DNA of 64,000 nt from positions 1 to 64,000 of the IMG/VR virus record IMGVR_UViG_3300034691_000037. One strand, 5' to 3'. Below are positions 40,109 to 47,475 of the stretch, in pieces (the first letter of the stretch is position 1; each line of letters starts with the position of its first letter). Under the pieces are notes generated by a model, which ran no database searches, was not told the origin of the DNA, and was given only the letters and a program-made list of their open reading frames with translations. This DNA comes from a virus. The position numbers were made by a program, and so were the translations under genes.

Positions 40109-40753
40109 TTAGTTGACTTCCAATGTGATCATTATGCAGCGCTTCTCGCTATACGGGAGCGCGGCAACGTAATAGCCATTAGCCATTTTAGCAAAGCCAT
40201 CATTTTCACTGGCTAGCTGATTGATGTTGTTGATAAGGGTCTCTATCTTTGGGTAAGGTAGTTTCTTAGATTTGAAAAACTCAGCGGGTAGATCTTCAAC
40301 AGCGGTTATCTCTGACCTTAAGGTCGTGTTTTTAGATTCTTCGACCAGGTTGAAATAGTAAACGGTAATCTTACACGCCTTAACGTTTGAACTGTCACCT
40401 GATTTAGCGGCAGCCTGCATGTCTTTTAACAACATGATTGTAGCGCTAATCAGATAGCAGTCTTTATCGACCTCGTTAGTCTCCACCCTAACGCCGATAG
40501 TTTCATCGAGCCTTAGAACCACGCCCATCAGTACACGTTCAAGGACGCTGACCAGACGGTAAACTAGAATGCCTGACACGTCCTGCTTGCCACGTTGATG
40601 CCAGCACTTTGTTTTTAGCCGGTCAAGTTGCATCCCGTGATCCATCAAAAGAAAATCTTCGCCTACGACTTCGTAACCATCGACTGCGATGTATTTATCT
40701 GCATCCGGCTCAGAGCTTAATGGTTTACGGAATTCAAATACGTTATTCATCAT
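40109..40753 (-). CDS. Hypothetical protein
   Basis: The 214-residue protein starts MMNNVFEFRKPLSSEP; the first of two adjacent ATGs is given, but the second (40750) has better spacing from GGGGG. Soluble, mixed alpha/beta. It lies 13 nt upstream of the AAA+ gene, so the two may be functionally linked. Not recognised. Confidence 0.72.
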   Translation of the reverse strand: MMNNVFEFRKPLSSEPDADKYIAVDGYEVVGEDFLLMDHGMQLDRLKTKCWHQRGKQDVSGILVYRLVSVLERVLMGVVLRLDETIGVRVETNEVDKDCYLISATIMLLKDMQAAAKSGDSSNVKACKITVYYFNLVEESKNTTLRSEITAVEDLPAEFFKSKKLPYPKIETLINNINQLASENDGFAKMANGYYVAALPYSEKRCIMITLEVN

Positions 40754-40810
40754 AGCCCCCAAGGCGGTAAACATACTTGATAGGGTTTTGGTATCAAGTC
40801 ACTATTGCGA

Positions 40811-40844
40811 CATACAGGCAGGGCTTAACTGCCCTGCCTGTATG
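40811..40844 (-). terminator. Long CATA/TATG hairpin
   Basis: A 14-bp perfect stem catacaggcagggc/gccctgcctgtatg with a 6-nt loop between two genes; no long T run follows. Confidence 0.65.
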
Positions 40845-40853
40845 CTAGAAGTG

Positions 40854-41324
40854 TTACTTACGGGCAATCAAATCGAAGGTGTACAGATGCTTAACCGACA
40901 AGACGTCAGTGATCTCCGGATCGGGTAATTGACATGCAGCACGAATGCTGAAATGGTTGTGCGCTTGGTCAGCGCCTGTAATGGTATCGCGCATCACTAC
41001 GCCGAATGGGCCGTGGGGTCTGATGTCACCGATGATTACCGCCAACCCTGGTGATTGACGGCTTTCGATCAGGCGAATGTTACTGGCTTCGCCACAGACA
41101 CGTTCATTGTTTACAGTGCTGGCCCAGTCAGGGCGTGACAGACCACCGTTCTTTGGAACGCCCATCTCCATGTACATCTTCTTACCCTGGAGCGCTCTGA
41201 CAGCCTTACGCAAGCTGTCGTTGAGTAAGTATGTCCGTCCAGTAATGCCGGTAGGTACGCCGACCTCCAGCAAGATTGATGTCTCTTGGATGGGAGCACC
41301 TGTTTGGTTATTGATAAATGACAT
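40854..41324 (-). CDS. Hypothetical protein, weakly prohead-protease-like
   Basis: The 156-residue protein has strands and motifs (MYMEMGVPKNGG, ASNIRLIESR, LAVIIGDIRPHGPFG, then HFSIRAACQ) whose order faintly recalls T4 gp21-type prohead proteases (GxxxHP..., G.I..T..G, .S.RA.G). The likeness is not enough to assign an enzyme. GGGC precedes the ATG. It ends just before a long hairpin. Confidence 0.65.
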   Translation of the reverse strand: MSFINNQTGAPIQETSILLEVGVPTGITGRTYLLNDSLRKAVRALQGKKMYMEMGVPKNGGLSRPDWASTVNNERVCGEASNIRLIESRQSPGLAVIIGDIRPHGPFGVVMRDTITGADQAHNHFSIRAACQLPDPEITDVLSVKHLYTFDLIARK

Positions 41325-41584
41325 TAGTTCTGCCCTTGTGGTTCCGCTTCGGCGATAACCGAATAACGCAACCGCGTGTTTGTAAAACGACCGATCTCGA
41401 CGATGGTTGACATAGACAGCTTATTCATGTCACCCAAGTAGAGGATTGAGATTTGAGTAAGTGCAATACCGCTCAGTTTAGACACCTGACCAAGCGTGTC
41501 GCCTGTAGCCCCAAGCTGTACACACTTGGCTTCAAGCAGACCAGTCAGTAATTTACGAAGCATTTCCAGTTCTGGAGTTGTCAT
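41324..41584 (-). CDS. HTH-type DNA-binding candidate
   Basis: The 86-residue protein starts MTTPELEMLRKLL, with GAGG before the ATG at 41584. Residues about 29-62 (DTLGQVSKLSGIALTQISILY then MNKLSMSTIVEIG) fit a helix-turn-helix of the XRE type: helix, SGI turn, recognition helix with T-x-I-S, then a third helix. It may be a small regulator. It is coupled to the next gene by a 1-nt overlap. Confidence 0.6.
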   Translation of the reverse strand: MTTPELEMLRKLLTGLLEAKCVQLGATGDTLGQVSKLSGIALTQISILYLGDMNKLSMSTIVEIGRFTNTRLRYSVIAEAEPQGQN

Positions 41585-41600
41585 AAACACCTCAAATAAT

Positions 41601-41621
41601 AGGGCGGGACTACCCCGCCCT
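41601..41621 (-). terminator. Terminator-like hairpin
   Basis: An 8-bp stem agggcggg/cccgccct with a 5-nt loop lies between the AAA+ gene at 41632 and the HTH gene; an A/T-rich tract follows on the minus strand. Confidence 0.6.
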
Positions 41622-41631
41622 GTATGTATCG

Positions 41632-42738
41632 TTACTGAGAAAAGCCAACGCCGGTACGTTTGACGATACGGTCTTGGTGCATTTCGTGATAGTTCAAAGC
41701 TTTCGCCAGGGTCATGGTTTTGTCATCCATATCCACCGATTCCAGTTCCATCATGTCACGCACAGCGTAGGCCTGTTCCTTCGACAGAAGTTCGAAACGA
41801 AGCACGTCGAAGCAACGACCTGGGCGTGTCAGTGCGTCGTCGGTGCCAGAGAGCGACTCCAGGTTGGTGGAGAAGATAATCTTCACATCACGACTTACAA
41901 TGCCTTCAGCGGCGTTCAGGACAGCCGACATGTTGTCGTTACCCAGATCGCGAGACATCAGCAGACGGTCAGCGTCCTCACAGATTACAACAGACCCTGC
42001 TGGACAGCCACGGATGTAGTCGGACAACCCTGGGTTCAGCAGAACATCCTGACGGTCGATCATGCTGATCTTGTCATCCCAGCCGCGTGCGTCCATCATC
42101 TGCAAGATGAAGTTAGACTTACCGGTACCCGGAGGACCAATCAGAACGAGGACGTTAGCCCTGGACTTCGCGAAAGCTGCCCAGACCTCAGCAGGCGTAC
42201 GGCCAAAGTACGGGTAGAACAGAGTTTGGTTTTTGATCACGCCGATGGGTGGGATCGTTTCGATCGTCGTCGCAATCGCTTTGTCGTTCAGTGTCAGACG
42301 GCGCAGATGCGGTGTAACGCCTGTATCGATCAGCTCTTTGAATGTATCGCGGAAGTAGTTGACGAATGCATCGGTGCCGATGACATCGTACTTGGCCTGA
42401 GTGGCGCTGGTGCTTGGATTGACGAAGGCACCGATGATTTCATCCTCGTTGATGATGAGCCGACCCATCAGGGTGCGCATGAAGCGCAGACCTTGAGGTT
42501 TGAGGATACCGTCCAGAACGACCTTGTGAATATGCCGGTCGTTCTCGCCGCCAGTTTTGCCATGGGCGATGTCGGCGGTGAGGTGCGCTTGCTGAGCATC
42601 CCAGCCTTTGCTGGAGAAGAACAGGCGGGAGATGTCGTAGATGTTATCGCCACGTAGCAATGGAAGCTGGTCGTTCCAATGCTTGATGTTATCGAGGAGG
42701 TTTTGACTTACAGGTTCTGGAATGAAATTGAGACGCAT
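41632..42738 (-). CDS. AAA+ family ATPase (third)
   Basis: The 368-residue protein has an N-terminal 190-residue domain not recognised, then Walker A GPPGTGKS at 201-208, Walker B SVVICEDADR, sensor FSTN and DALTRPGRCFD, the last typical of Bcs1-, FtsH- and Cdc48-like AAA proteins. Compared with the other two AAA+ genes it belongs to a different subgroup (EDADR in place of FDEF). GGAG precedes the ATG. It lies directly downstream of the RKK gene array. Likely a protein-remodelling ATPase. Confidence 0.9.
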   Translation of the reverse strand: MRLNFIPEPVSQNLLDNIKHWNDQLPLLRGDNIYDISRLFFSSKGWDAQQAHLTADIAHGKTGGENDRHIHKVVLDGILKPQGLRFMRTLMGRLIINEDEIIGAFVNPSTSATQAKYDVIGTDAFVNYFRDTFKELIDTGVTPHLRRLTLNDKAIATTIETIPPIGVIKNQTLFYPYFGRTPAEVWAAFAKSRANVLVLIGPPGTGKSNFILQMMDARGWDDKISMIDRQDVLLNPGLSDYIRGCPAGSVVICEDADRLLMSRDLGNDNMSAVLNAAEGIVSRDVKIIFSTNLESLSGTDDALTRPGRCFDVLRFELLSKEQAYAVRDMMELESVDMDDKTMTLAKALNYHEMHQDRIVKRTGVGFSQ

Positions 42739-42785
42739 GTTAACTCCAACAGGGTTTGTTTAAATTCGATAAATAAGGTTAGGTA

Positions 42786-42992
42786 TTACGACTTTGTAAA
42801 ATCTTTGCAACCACCTATGTGTACAGCAAGCATGACCTTATGAAACCTACATTGATCGCCATCAACGAAGTGACCTTCTGTCCGGAATGGCCGCGACGGA
42901 CACACGGCATTATCATTGTCGATTGCGCCACTGCCGCCGTCTGGCGATGAAACCCGCGGATCGGCAAATTTCTTACGGGTTATGTCCAACAT
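42786..42992 (-). CDS. RKK array gene 7 (last)
   Basis: The 68-residue protein MLDITRKKFADPRV... carries the array's RKK motif at residues 6-8 and DGGSG after it. The ATG at 42992 has CGGAG upstream. The C-terminal half (FHKVMLAVHIGGCKDF) differs from the other copies, so the gene may be degenerate or recombined at its end. Seven neighbouring genes at 42786-44405 share the N-terminal motif. Function unknown. Confidence 0.7.
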   Translation of the reverse strand: MLDITRKKFADPRVSSPDGGSGAIDNDNAVCPSRPFRTEGHFVDGDQCRFHKVMLAVHIGGCKDFTKS

Positions 42993-43003
42993 ATTCAACT
43001 CCG

Positions 43004-43252
43004 CTAAGGCCGGGTGTAATCACAAGAATCACCATGTCCTGAAGCTCTGTTAGCTTGGTCCTTCCTATCGATTTCGGCATCGAAGATCCAGCCGGCCTTA
43101 AATAAATCTGGGTCTGTTCTATCAGCCGGGTGACCTGGCGATAACCACCACGGATCGTTATACCCAATGCCGTCAGGTATTGTGCCATAACCGCCCTCAT
43201 CGCCAGGCTTTCGTCCCCGCATGGCTTTCTTACGATGCTGATCAATCGACAT
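43004..43252 (-). CDS. RKK array gene 6
   Basis: The 82-residue protein MSIDQHRKKAMRGRKPGDEGG... has RKK at 7-9, a DEGG motif, TDPDLFKAG in the middle and ends DYTRP, recalling the NYTRE end of genes 2 and 3. It starts at ATG 43252 inside the end of gene 5 (11-nt overlap). Highly polar and Trp/Gly/Asp-rich. Another frame of similar length across 42973-43245 is rejected because it lacks the motif and a ribosome site. Confidence 0.75.
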   Translation of the reverse strand: MSIDQHRKKAMRGRKPGDEGGYGTIPDGIGYNDPWWLSPGHPADRTDPDLFKAGWIFDAEIDRKDQANRASGHGDSCDYTRP

Positions 43253-43475
43253 GTTCTTTATCCACAGGTCTAAAATCACCACCGCGAAAGCGCCTAGTAT
43301 CTCTATCAATTGAATTGATGAGATTTTCGGGGTCTGTCGCGAAACAACCAAGGCGCCGATTACCGTCATCTGAGAAGTGGGTGGTTACTCTTTTATTCCT
43401 AACTCCGCCCTCATCTTTACTGATCATCAGATGATCGCGAGAGAGAACTTTTTTACGGTATACGTCAGCTGCCAT
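43242..43475 (-). CDS. RKK array gene 5
   Basis: The 77-residue protein MAADVYRKKVLSRDHLM... has RKK at 7-9, DEGGVRNKR, then SDDGNRR and ATDPENL. The spacing of these blocks matches gene 4 (NDGNRTEG, LDPDVL). AGAGGG precedes the ATG. Overlap of 11 nt with gene 4. Strongly charged; no membrane segment. Confidence 0.75.
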   Translation of the reverse strand: MAADVYRKKVLSRDHLMISKDEGGVRNKRVTTHFSDDGNRRLGCFATDPENLINSIDRDTRRFRGGDFRPVDKEHVD

Positions 43476-43692
43476 GATGAGCCCTCTTAAACGGCGCGAC
43501 GCCGCACACTCTGAACGGATCGAGCTCTCTGGCGGGGGTTAAGACATCCGGATCAAGTTGACCATTGCCTTCTGTGCGATTACCGTCGTTGTAGTAATAG
43601 TCCCTCATTGTGTCAAGGGGTCTCCCACCATCGGATGATCTGCAGACCCACTCACCCGGCATTGCTTTCTTTCTGTGGTTGTCGTGACGCAT
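43465..43692 (-). CDS. RKK array gene 4
   Basis: The 75-residue protein MRHDNHRKKAMPGEW... has RKK at 7-9, SDGGRPLDTMRDYYYNDGN and LDPDVLTPARELDPFR. Its ribosome site GGGAG is formed by the last codons (YTRE-stop) of gene 3, so the repeat unit carries the next gene's translation signal. Confidence 0.78.
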   Translation of the reverse strand: MRHDNHRKKAMPGEWVCRSSDGGRPLDTMRDYYYNDGNRTEGNGQLDPDVLTPARELDPFRVCGVAPFKRAHHGS

Positions 43693-43697
43693 GGGAG

Positions 43698-43952
43698 TTA
43701 CTCCCGAGTGTAATTGGACAAATCTATTTTTTCTCTAGCCGCTTCAGCATCTTCTAGGCGAATAATGTCAAGATCAGGTTCGGTGGTGTAGTTTCCTTCG
43801 ACAACGTGCCACTGCCTCATTACAAATTTCGCCTGATTAAAGTCACCGGAACGGTGAGTATCGTCAGTCATGGTTTCCCGACCCGTGGATTCAGAAAACC
43901 AATGACAACGAGGTATATGCATCCATTTCTTTCTATCGTTACCTATGTCCAT
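43698..43952 (-). CDS. RKK array gene 3
   Basis: The 84-residue protein MDIGNDRKKWMHIPR... carries RKK at 7-9, TGRETMTDD, EGNYTTEPDLDIIRLEDAE and ends DLSNYTRE. It is the closest relative of gene 2 (QETVDDH, DGVYTDKPDLDLFRKEDAE, LLNYTRE). The ATG at 43952 is preferred over a GTG two codons earlier because GGGAG spacing is better. Confidence 0.8.
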   Translation of the reverse strand: MDIGNDRKKWMHIPRCHWFSESTGRETMTDDTHRSGDFNQAKFVMRQWHVVEGNYTTEPDLDIIRLEDAEAAREKIDLSNYTRE

Positions 43953-43957
43953 CCACA

Positions 43958-44197
43958 CTACTCCCGAGTGTAGTTCAATAAAGTGTGACGCTGGTTTACA
44001 AACTCAGCGTCCTCCTTACGAAATAGATCAAGATCGGGCTTATCGGTATACACGCCGTCGATGATGTAACCCTCTTTCATGTCAGAATAACTATAGTCAC
44101 CCATGAAGTTACTGTGGTCATCAACCGTTTCCTGCCCTAACTCCATAACCAAATAAAAGCGGGATGCAGGCTCTTTCTTTCTGTCCATATCGTGCAT
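43958..44197 (-). CDS. RKK array gene 2
   Basis: The 79-residue protein MHDMDRKKEPASRF... has RKK at 6-8, LGQETVDDHSNFMGDY, then GVYTDKPDLDLFRKEDAE and the C-terminal NYTRE. With gene 3 it defines the family core. The ribosome site before the ATG is weak; a second ATG three codons in is possible. Confidence 0.78.
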   Translation of the reverse strand: MHDMDRKKEPASRFYLVMELGQETVDDHSNFMGDYSYSDMKEGYIIDGVYTDKPDLDLFRKEDAEFVNQRHTLLNYTRE

Positions 44198-44213
44198 AAT
44201 GAATTTTATCTCA

Positions 44214-44405
44214 TTAAGACTTCATGTCACAAAAACTACTGAACATGTATACGGGAGTGAACCCACTCAGGAAGCCACCGCCATCCCTATCCGTAGGAAC
44301 TCGCTGATAGGGCTGCTTGTAGTCCATTATTGTCGACCTTCCACCACCATCTTCATTAAGGCTTGGCATTTCTTCTTTCTTACGTTCTATATTTAACCTG
44401 TCCAT
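44214..44405 (-). CDS. RKK array gene 1 (promoter-proximal)
   Basis: The 63-residue protein MDRLNIERKKEEMPSL... has RKK at 8-10, then DGGGRSTIMDY and DRDGGGF. TGGAGG lies about 5 nt upstream of the ATG at 44405. It is the first gene after the promoter motif at 44437-44450. It lacks the PDLDL and NYTRE parts, so it is a short member. Confidence 0.75.
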   Translation of the reverse strand: MDRLNIERKKEEMPSLNEDGGGRSTIMDYKQPYQRVPTDRDGGGFLSGFTPVYMFSSFCDMKS

Positions 44406-44436
44406 AGACACCTCCAGGACGTTCTCTATTACCATG

Positions 44437-44450
44437 ATGTATTGCCGTAG
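44437..44450 (-). promoter_or_regulatory. Predicted early promoter of the RKK array
   Basis: Read leftward TACGGCAATACATCATGG, 32 bp before the first array gene and just after the hairpin at 44477-44510. The array therefore looks like one independently expressed early operon. Confidence 0.62.
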
Positions 44451-44476
44451 ACTTTTACAGCGATCTAACCCATACG

Positions 44477-44510
44477 GCATATAGGCAGGGCGTACGCCCT
44501 GCCTATATGC
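44477..44510 (-). terminator. Long CATA/TATG hairpin
   Basis: A 15-bp perfect stem gcatataggcagggc/gccctgcctatatgc with a 4-nt loop separates the upstream gene from the RKK array promoter. Confidence 0.68.
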
Positions 44511-44511
44511 T

Positions 44512-44772
44512 TTACGCAAGGTCCATTTCATTCATCAAGACCACTAAGGGTATTGTTGTAAGCTCCTTTAAGGGACTGTCCTTCTCGCTACCAATGACCA
44601 CTCCCGACTCCAGGTGCATGTAGCCGTACCAACCATGTTTAATACGCCTAATTAGCAGTCCAGAATCGGGATGGCTACCCTGCACCTCGTAGAGTAACCG
44701 ATCACTGTCGTTGGGTATGACGAACCTATCCCCAACTAATAGACGATGTCGATTGACCCGTATGGTTTCCAT
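44512..44772 (-). CDS. Hypothetical protein
   Basis: The 86-residue protein METIRVNRHRLLVGDRFVIP... is predicted beta-rich, like a small OB or SH3-type barrel, with a conserved-looking GWYGYMHL turn. AGAGG lies upstream of the ATG. Not recognised. It ends right before the long hairpin. Confidence 0.72.
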   Translation of the reverse strand: METIRVNRHRLLVGDRFVIPNDSDRLLYEVQGSHPDSGLLIRRIKHGWYGYMHLESGVVIGSEKDSPLKELTTIPLVVLMNEMDLA

Positions 44773-44820
44773 CCCGCAATACCTCTGGAAGGCTCATGTC
44801 ATTAACACAAAAATAAAAAT

Positions 44821-44857
44821 AAAGCATAAAGTCAGCCTTTCGGCCGACCTATGCTTT
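44821..44857 (-). terminator. Intrinsic terminator
   Basis: The minus strand reads AAAGCATAGGTCGGCC-GAAA-GGCTGACTTTATGCTTT, a long stem (with small mismatches) and GNRA loop, followed by ATTTTTATTTTTG. Confidence 0.75.
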
Positions 44858-44872
44858 ATTGATCACCTGCAG

Positions 44873-45361
44873 TTATTCAGGCTGTGTGGCCACAAATACT
44901 TCAGCCGGTACGGTGAGATCGACCGCGGTGAGTCCCCGACCGTGGACCGCACCATCCGCCAAGTCAGACCGGGCTTTCATGAAGCCGATGGTGTCGTGTT
45001 GGTGGTCGTGTAGTTCATGACCACCAACTGTCTTATCGGCAGGGGTGCGTGCCGATACAACGGCGAACTCGCCACGGCGCAACCCGCCATCATCAACTGG
45101 CACCAATCCCAGATCTTCAGCCGTCTGAACGTATTTGGTCCGACCGCGCTGTAAACCCAGGTCTTCGGCAGTCTGGGCGTCCAGCATGTCCGACACTGGC
45201 TCGGATGTACCCGGAGTGCGACCATACGTCACGTTATCAGGCAACAGCGATGGGAGCAGCATGCGGTTCTTGGCATTCAGCTCTTCCAGTTGCCGATGCA
45301 TTTCGTACTGTGCGTTGTGACGTTCAACTGCTTGTTGCTTGCGGACTTTATTACGACTCAT
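44873..45361 (-). CDS. Hypothetical protein with internal repeat
   Basis: The 162-residue protein has a basic helical start (MSRNKVRKQQAVERHNAQYE) and a direct repeat of the octapeptide QTAEDLGL about 18 residues apart, each followed by polar linkers. AAAGG precedes the ATG. It ends before a strong terminator. GC-rich codon use compared with neighbours. Not recognised. Confidence 0.75.
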   Translation of the reverse strand: MSRNKVRKQQAVERHNAQYEMHRQLEELNAKNRMLLPSLLPDNVTYGRTPGTSEPVSDMLDAQTAEDLGLQRGRTKYVQTAEDLGLVPVDDGGLRRGEFAVVSARTPADKTVGGHELHDHQHDTIGFMKARSDLADGAVHGRGLTAVDLTVPAEVFVATQPE

Positions 45362-45376
45362 GACAATATACCTTTA

Positions 45377-45688
45377 TTAACGTTCGAGATGAACCGTGTG
45401 GGGCAGGTAGCCGAAACACGTTCCGATAGAGTTCTTATCCAGCTTGATATATTCCTCCCAAGCCAGTTCGATGCGCGCATTACTCAGATACACTATCTGA
45501 ACGTGGTCAGGTGAGATATGGCTGATCCCATACACCACGTACCCATGCTGACAAATGAGTTTAGTAAATGAACCCGCTACAGCGTGCGCAGGGACCTGAA
45601 CAACACCATGCTCGTTCGTGACCGAGTGGTGGTCAACAATCACGGGTTCGTACGCGATTGGAAGATCCGACCGTCTGAAGTTGATCAT
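45377..45688 (-). CDS. Hypothetical protein
   Basis: The 103-residue soluble protein MINFRRSDLPIAYEP... has GGAAGGTGG upstream. Contains HVQIVYLSNARIE, reminiscent of CRVIYLANTDVLF in the protein at 56514; possible distant relatives. Not recognised. Confidence 0.74.
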   Translation of the reverse strand: MINFRRSDLPIAYEPVIVDHHSVTNEHGVVQVPAHAVAGSFTKLICQHGYVVYGISHISPDHVQIVYLSNARIELAWEEYIKLDKNSIGTCFGYLPHTVHLER

Positions 45689-46164
45689 TGCACCACCTTC
45701 CGTCGTTCGGCTTCTTCTTTCTCAAACTTCTTGCGGTTGTAATCGTTGAAGTCATCAATCGACATGAAGCAGCTTGGGATGGCGTGGACACACCGATGTC
45801 CCGCATCCTGAATTATCTGCGCACAGATCCCGCGTTTAACTTGCCGGGATGGGCCAACGACCAATACCACATAGGCCTTTGTGATTTCGTACAGGTTTCG
45901 GATAACGAAGACTACTCGTTTACCTTCCCACTCATCAAGAAATGCCCGGACGGCTCGCTTTTCTTCCTTGATATCCACGGCCTCAGACAGGAGTTCCTGC
46001 TCTCGCTGTATGCGACGCCAGTAGTTAAACTTACGGACGTGTCGGTCAATCTTTGCAACCTCCTTGGCTGGAAGTGCGTGCAGCTTACCGCGAGCAGCGT
46101 TGATCAACGATTCGTAATGCTCGGTCGACATTACAACCTGGTGGTGGTCTTTATTCTCTTTCAT
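45685..46164 (-). CDS. Hypothetical protein
   Basis: The 159-residue highly charged protein has a helical N-terminal half and a soluble middle part (RVVFVIRNLYEITKAYVVLVV), with a basic end (NRKKFEKEEAERRKVV). Overlaps both neighbours by 4 nt. Not recognised. Confidence 0.74.
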   Translation of the reverse strand: MKENKDHHQVVMSTEHYESLINAARGKLHALPAKEVAKIDRHVRKFNYWRRIQREQELLSEAVDIKEEKRAVRAFLDEWEGKRVVFVIRNLYEITKAYVVLVVGPSRQVKRGICAQIIQDAGHRCVHAIPSCFMSIDDFNDYNRKKFEKEEAERRKVVQ

Positions 46165-46535
46165 GCTGCGGCGTCCTCTTCATCATCCTCTTTAACCTCT
46201 GCGTCACGAATACCAACGCCGACGTCTTTGGTGAGGAAGCTCTGCAGATCCTGGGAGATACGAGATGCCAGGATTTCAGGTTCACGCTTATCCGCGAAAT
46301 AGATCATGAGATCAGTCTTCAGGTACTTGCGCTTCTTGTTGTAAACTGCAATCAGCTTAAGATCAATGCCGATGCGTTCAAGCATCGAGATCCTTTCAGC
46401 CATCGGCAGACGACCTGCAACCGTTTCTTTCTTGCTGAAGAACCAGGTGTACAGGGCGAGGATGGCCGCAGCGTAATCCTTGTTTACCAGTTCGGCTTGG
46501 GCTTTTTCAAACATAGCTGTGTCACTTTTGCGCAT
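46161..46535 (-). CDS. Hypothetical protein
   Basis: The 124-residue protein MRKSDTAMFEKAQAEL... is helical with an acidic tail (VKEDDEEDAAA). GGAG precedes the ATG. Not recognised. Confidence 0.74.
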   Translation of the reverse strand: MRKSDTAMFEKAQAELVNKDYAAAILALYTWFFSKKETVAGRLPMAERISMLERIGIDLKLIAVYNKKRKYLKTDLMIYFADKREPEILASRISQDLQSFLTKDVGVGIRDAEVKEDDEEDAAA

Positions 46536-46556
46536 GATAAATCTCCAGGGCGTGTG

Positions 46557-46781
46557 TTATTTAGAGGCGTCTGACTTAGCACGCATCCAGCAAAGTCGGT
46601 AGGTGGAATCGAGGTGGTCTTGACCATGACCTTTAGCGCGTTCGAACTCAACACACTTATCCATGCTGGCCACAACCGTATTGCCGACATCCCGCTGATG
46701 AATCCAGTGGGGCGTCACGATTGTTACGAATACAACAAAGAGGATGAGTAAGATAACTGATCCCCATGCACGAGCTGACAT
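46557..46781 (-). CDS. Small single-TM protein
   Basis: The 74-residue protein has one membrane helix (about 5-25, WGSVILLILFVVFVTIV) and a C-terminal external-looking domain with two Cys. GGAG lies upstream of the ATG. It starts 1 nt into the end of the phosphatase gene. Not recognised. Confidence 0.72.
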   Translation of the reverse strand: MSARAWGSVILLILFVVFVTIVTPHWIHQRDVGNTVVASMDKCVEFERAKGHGQDHLDSTYRLCWMRAKSDASK

Positions 46782-47215
46782 TACTTCTCCTTTACTTGAA
46801 CCAGTTTTGTCTTTACTCGGTCTAGCTGGGCGATGAGCAATTGACGGAAGACCAGCACGTTATAACCGACCATGTCAGTCCTTAGATCACCATGGGGTTT
46901 AAGCGTATACCCCAGATGCTCAACCATGAACTTTGCTACTGCTGCGGAACGGCTGATACCTGCTTCGCAGTGAATGACGATATCCTTATCACCTTGATCT
47001 TCGAGCCACACCAGCACCTTCAGCGCCTTCAGATAGTCGAACATGACGTAAGAGTTATCAATCAGCTCTTCGACATCATCAATCTCCAAGCGATGCCGAC
47101 CTGGGTGGCTTTTTGCAAACTCGTCTTCCTGATTGGGATCGCCAATGCTGAGCAGGGAATACTCACCAGTGAGCTGACCAACAAACACACGAGGGATATA
47201 CGTTACAGACGGCAT
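46781..47215 (-). CDS. Dual-specificity protein phosphatase
   Basis: The 144-residue protein carries the PTP/DSP loop HCEAGISRS, with Cys83 as nucleophile and Arg89 binding phosphate, followed by AAVAKFMVEHLG as in dual-specificity phosphatases; an upstream Asp (EIDDVEE) could be the general acid. These remove phosphate from Ser/Thr/Tyr of proteins, or from RNA or lipids. In a phage it might reset host signalling. The second ATG (47215) is chosen; AGGAGG is almost touching the first. Confidence 0.85.
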   Translation of the reverse strand: MPSVTYIPRVFVGQLTGEYSLLSIGDPNQEDEFAKSHPGRHRLEIDDVEELIDNSYVMFDYLKALKVLVWLEDQGDKDIVIHCEAGISRSAAVAKFMVEHLGYTLKPHGDLRTDMVGYNVLVFRQLLIAQLDRVKTKLVQVKEK

Positions 47216-47223
47216 CATGCCTC

Positions 47224-47475
47224 CTAGAAATTAGAAATCGCATCAACCTTAGCGGTCAGCTCTTTAATGTACTGTGCTAAAGTTATCCACGAGGATGAGG
47301 GTTCGTGGGTGGTTCCAACAGCGCCATAGAAAGTCACAATGGCTGGGTAGATGCGTTTAGCTTCACCATCAATACCCCGCCAGTCTTCCTCATCCAATCT
47401 ATTGATACAGCCGTTGTTCGTAAACGCCTGTTCTGCCGCGGCTTTAAAACTTGCTTCGTTTGCCACCAGATACAT
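47224..47475 (-). CDS. Hypothetical protein
   Basis: The 83-residue protein starts MYLVANEASFKAAAEQAF at ATG 47475, inside the 3' end of the next upstream gene (32-nt overlap); no good ribosome site is visible, so translation is probably coupled. The longer frame is rejected for overlap. Not recognised. Confidence 0.6.
   Translation of the reverse strand: MYLVANEASFKAAAEQAFTNNGCINRLDEEDWRGIDGEAKRIYPAIVTFYGAVGTTHEPSSSWITLAQYIKELTAKVDAISNF

Noticed and set aside
40854-41324. Calling this the prohead protease
   Set aside because: The resemblance to T4 gp21-type proteases is only in order of a few motifs; no clear catalytic His/Ser pair could be placed, so it is left as hypothetical.
41674-42657. 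A 327-codon open frame on the plus strand
   Set aside because: It lies wholly opposite the AAA+ ATPase gene with clear motifs, has no ribosome site, and its product shows the His/Val/Gln-rich composition typical of an antisense shadow.
42973-43245. A 90-codon alternative frame inside the RKK array
   Set aside because: It overlaps array gene 6 in another frame, has no ribosome site, and lacks the RKK and YTR signatures.
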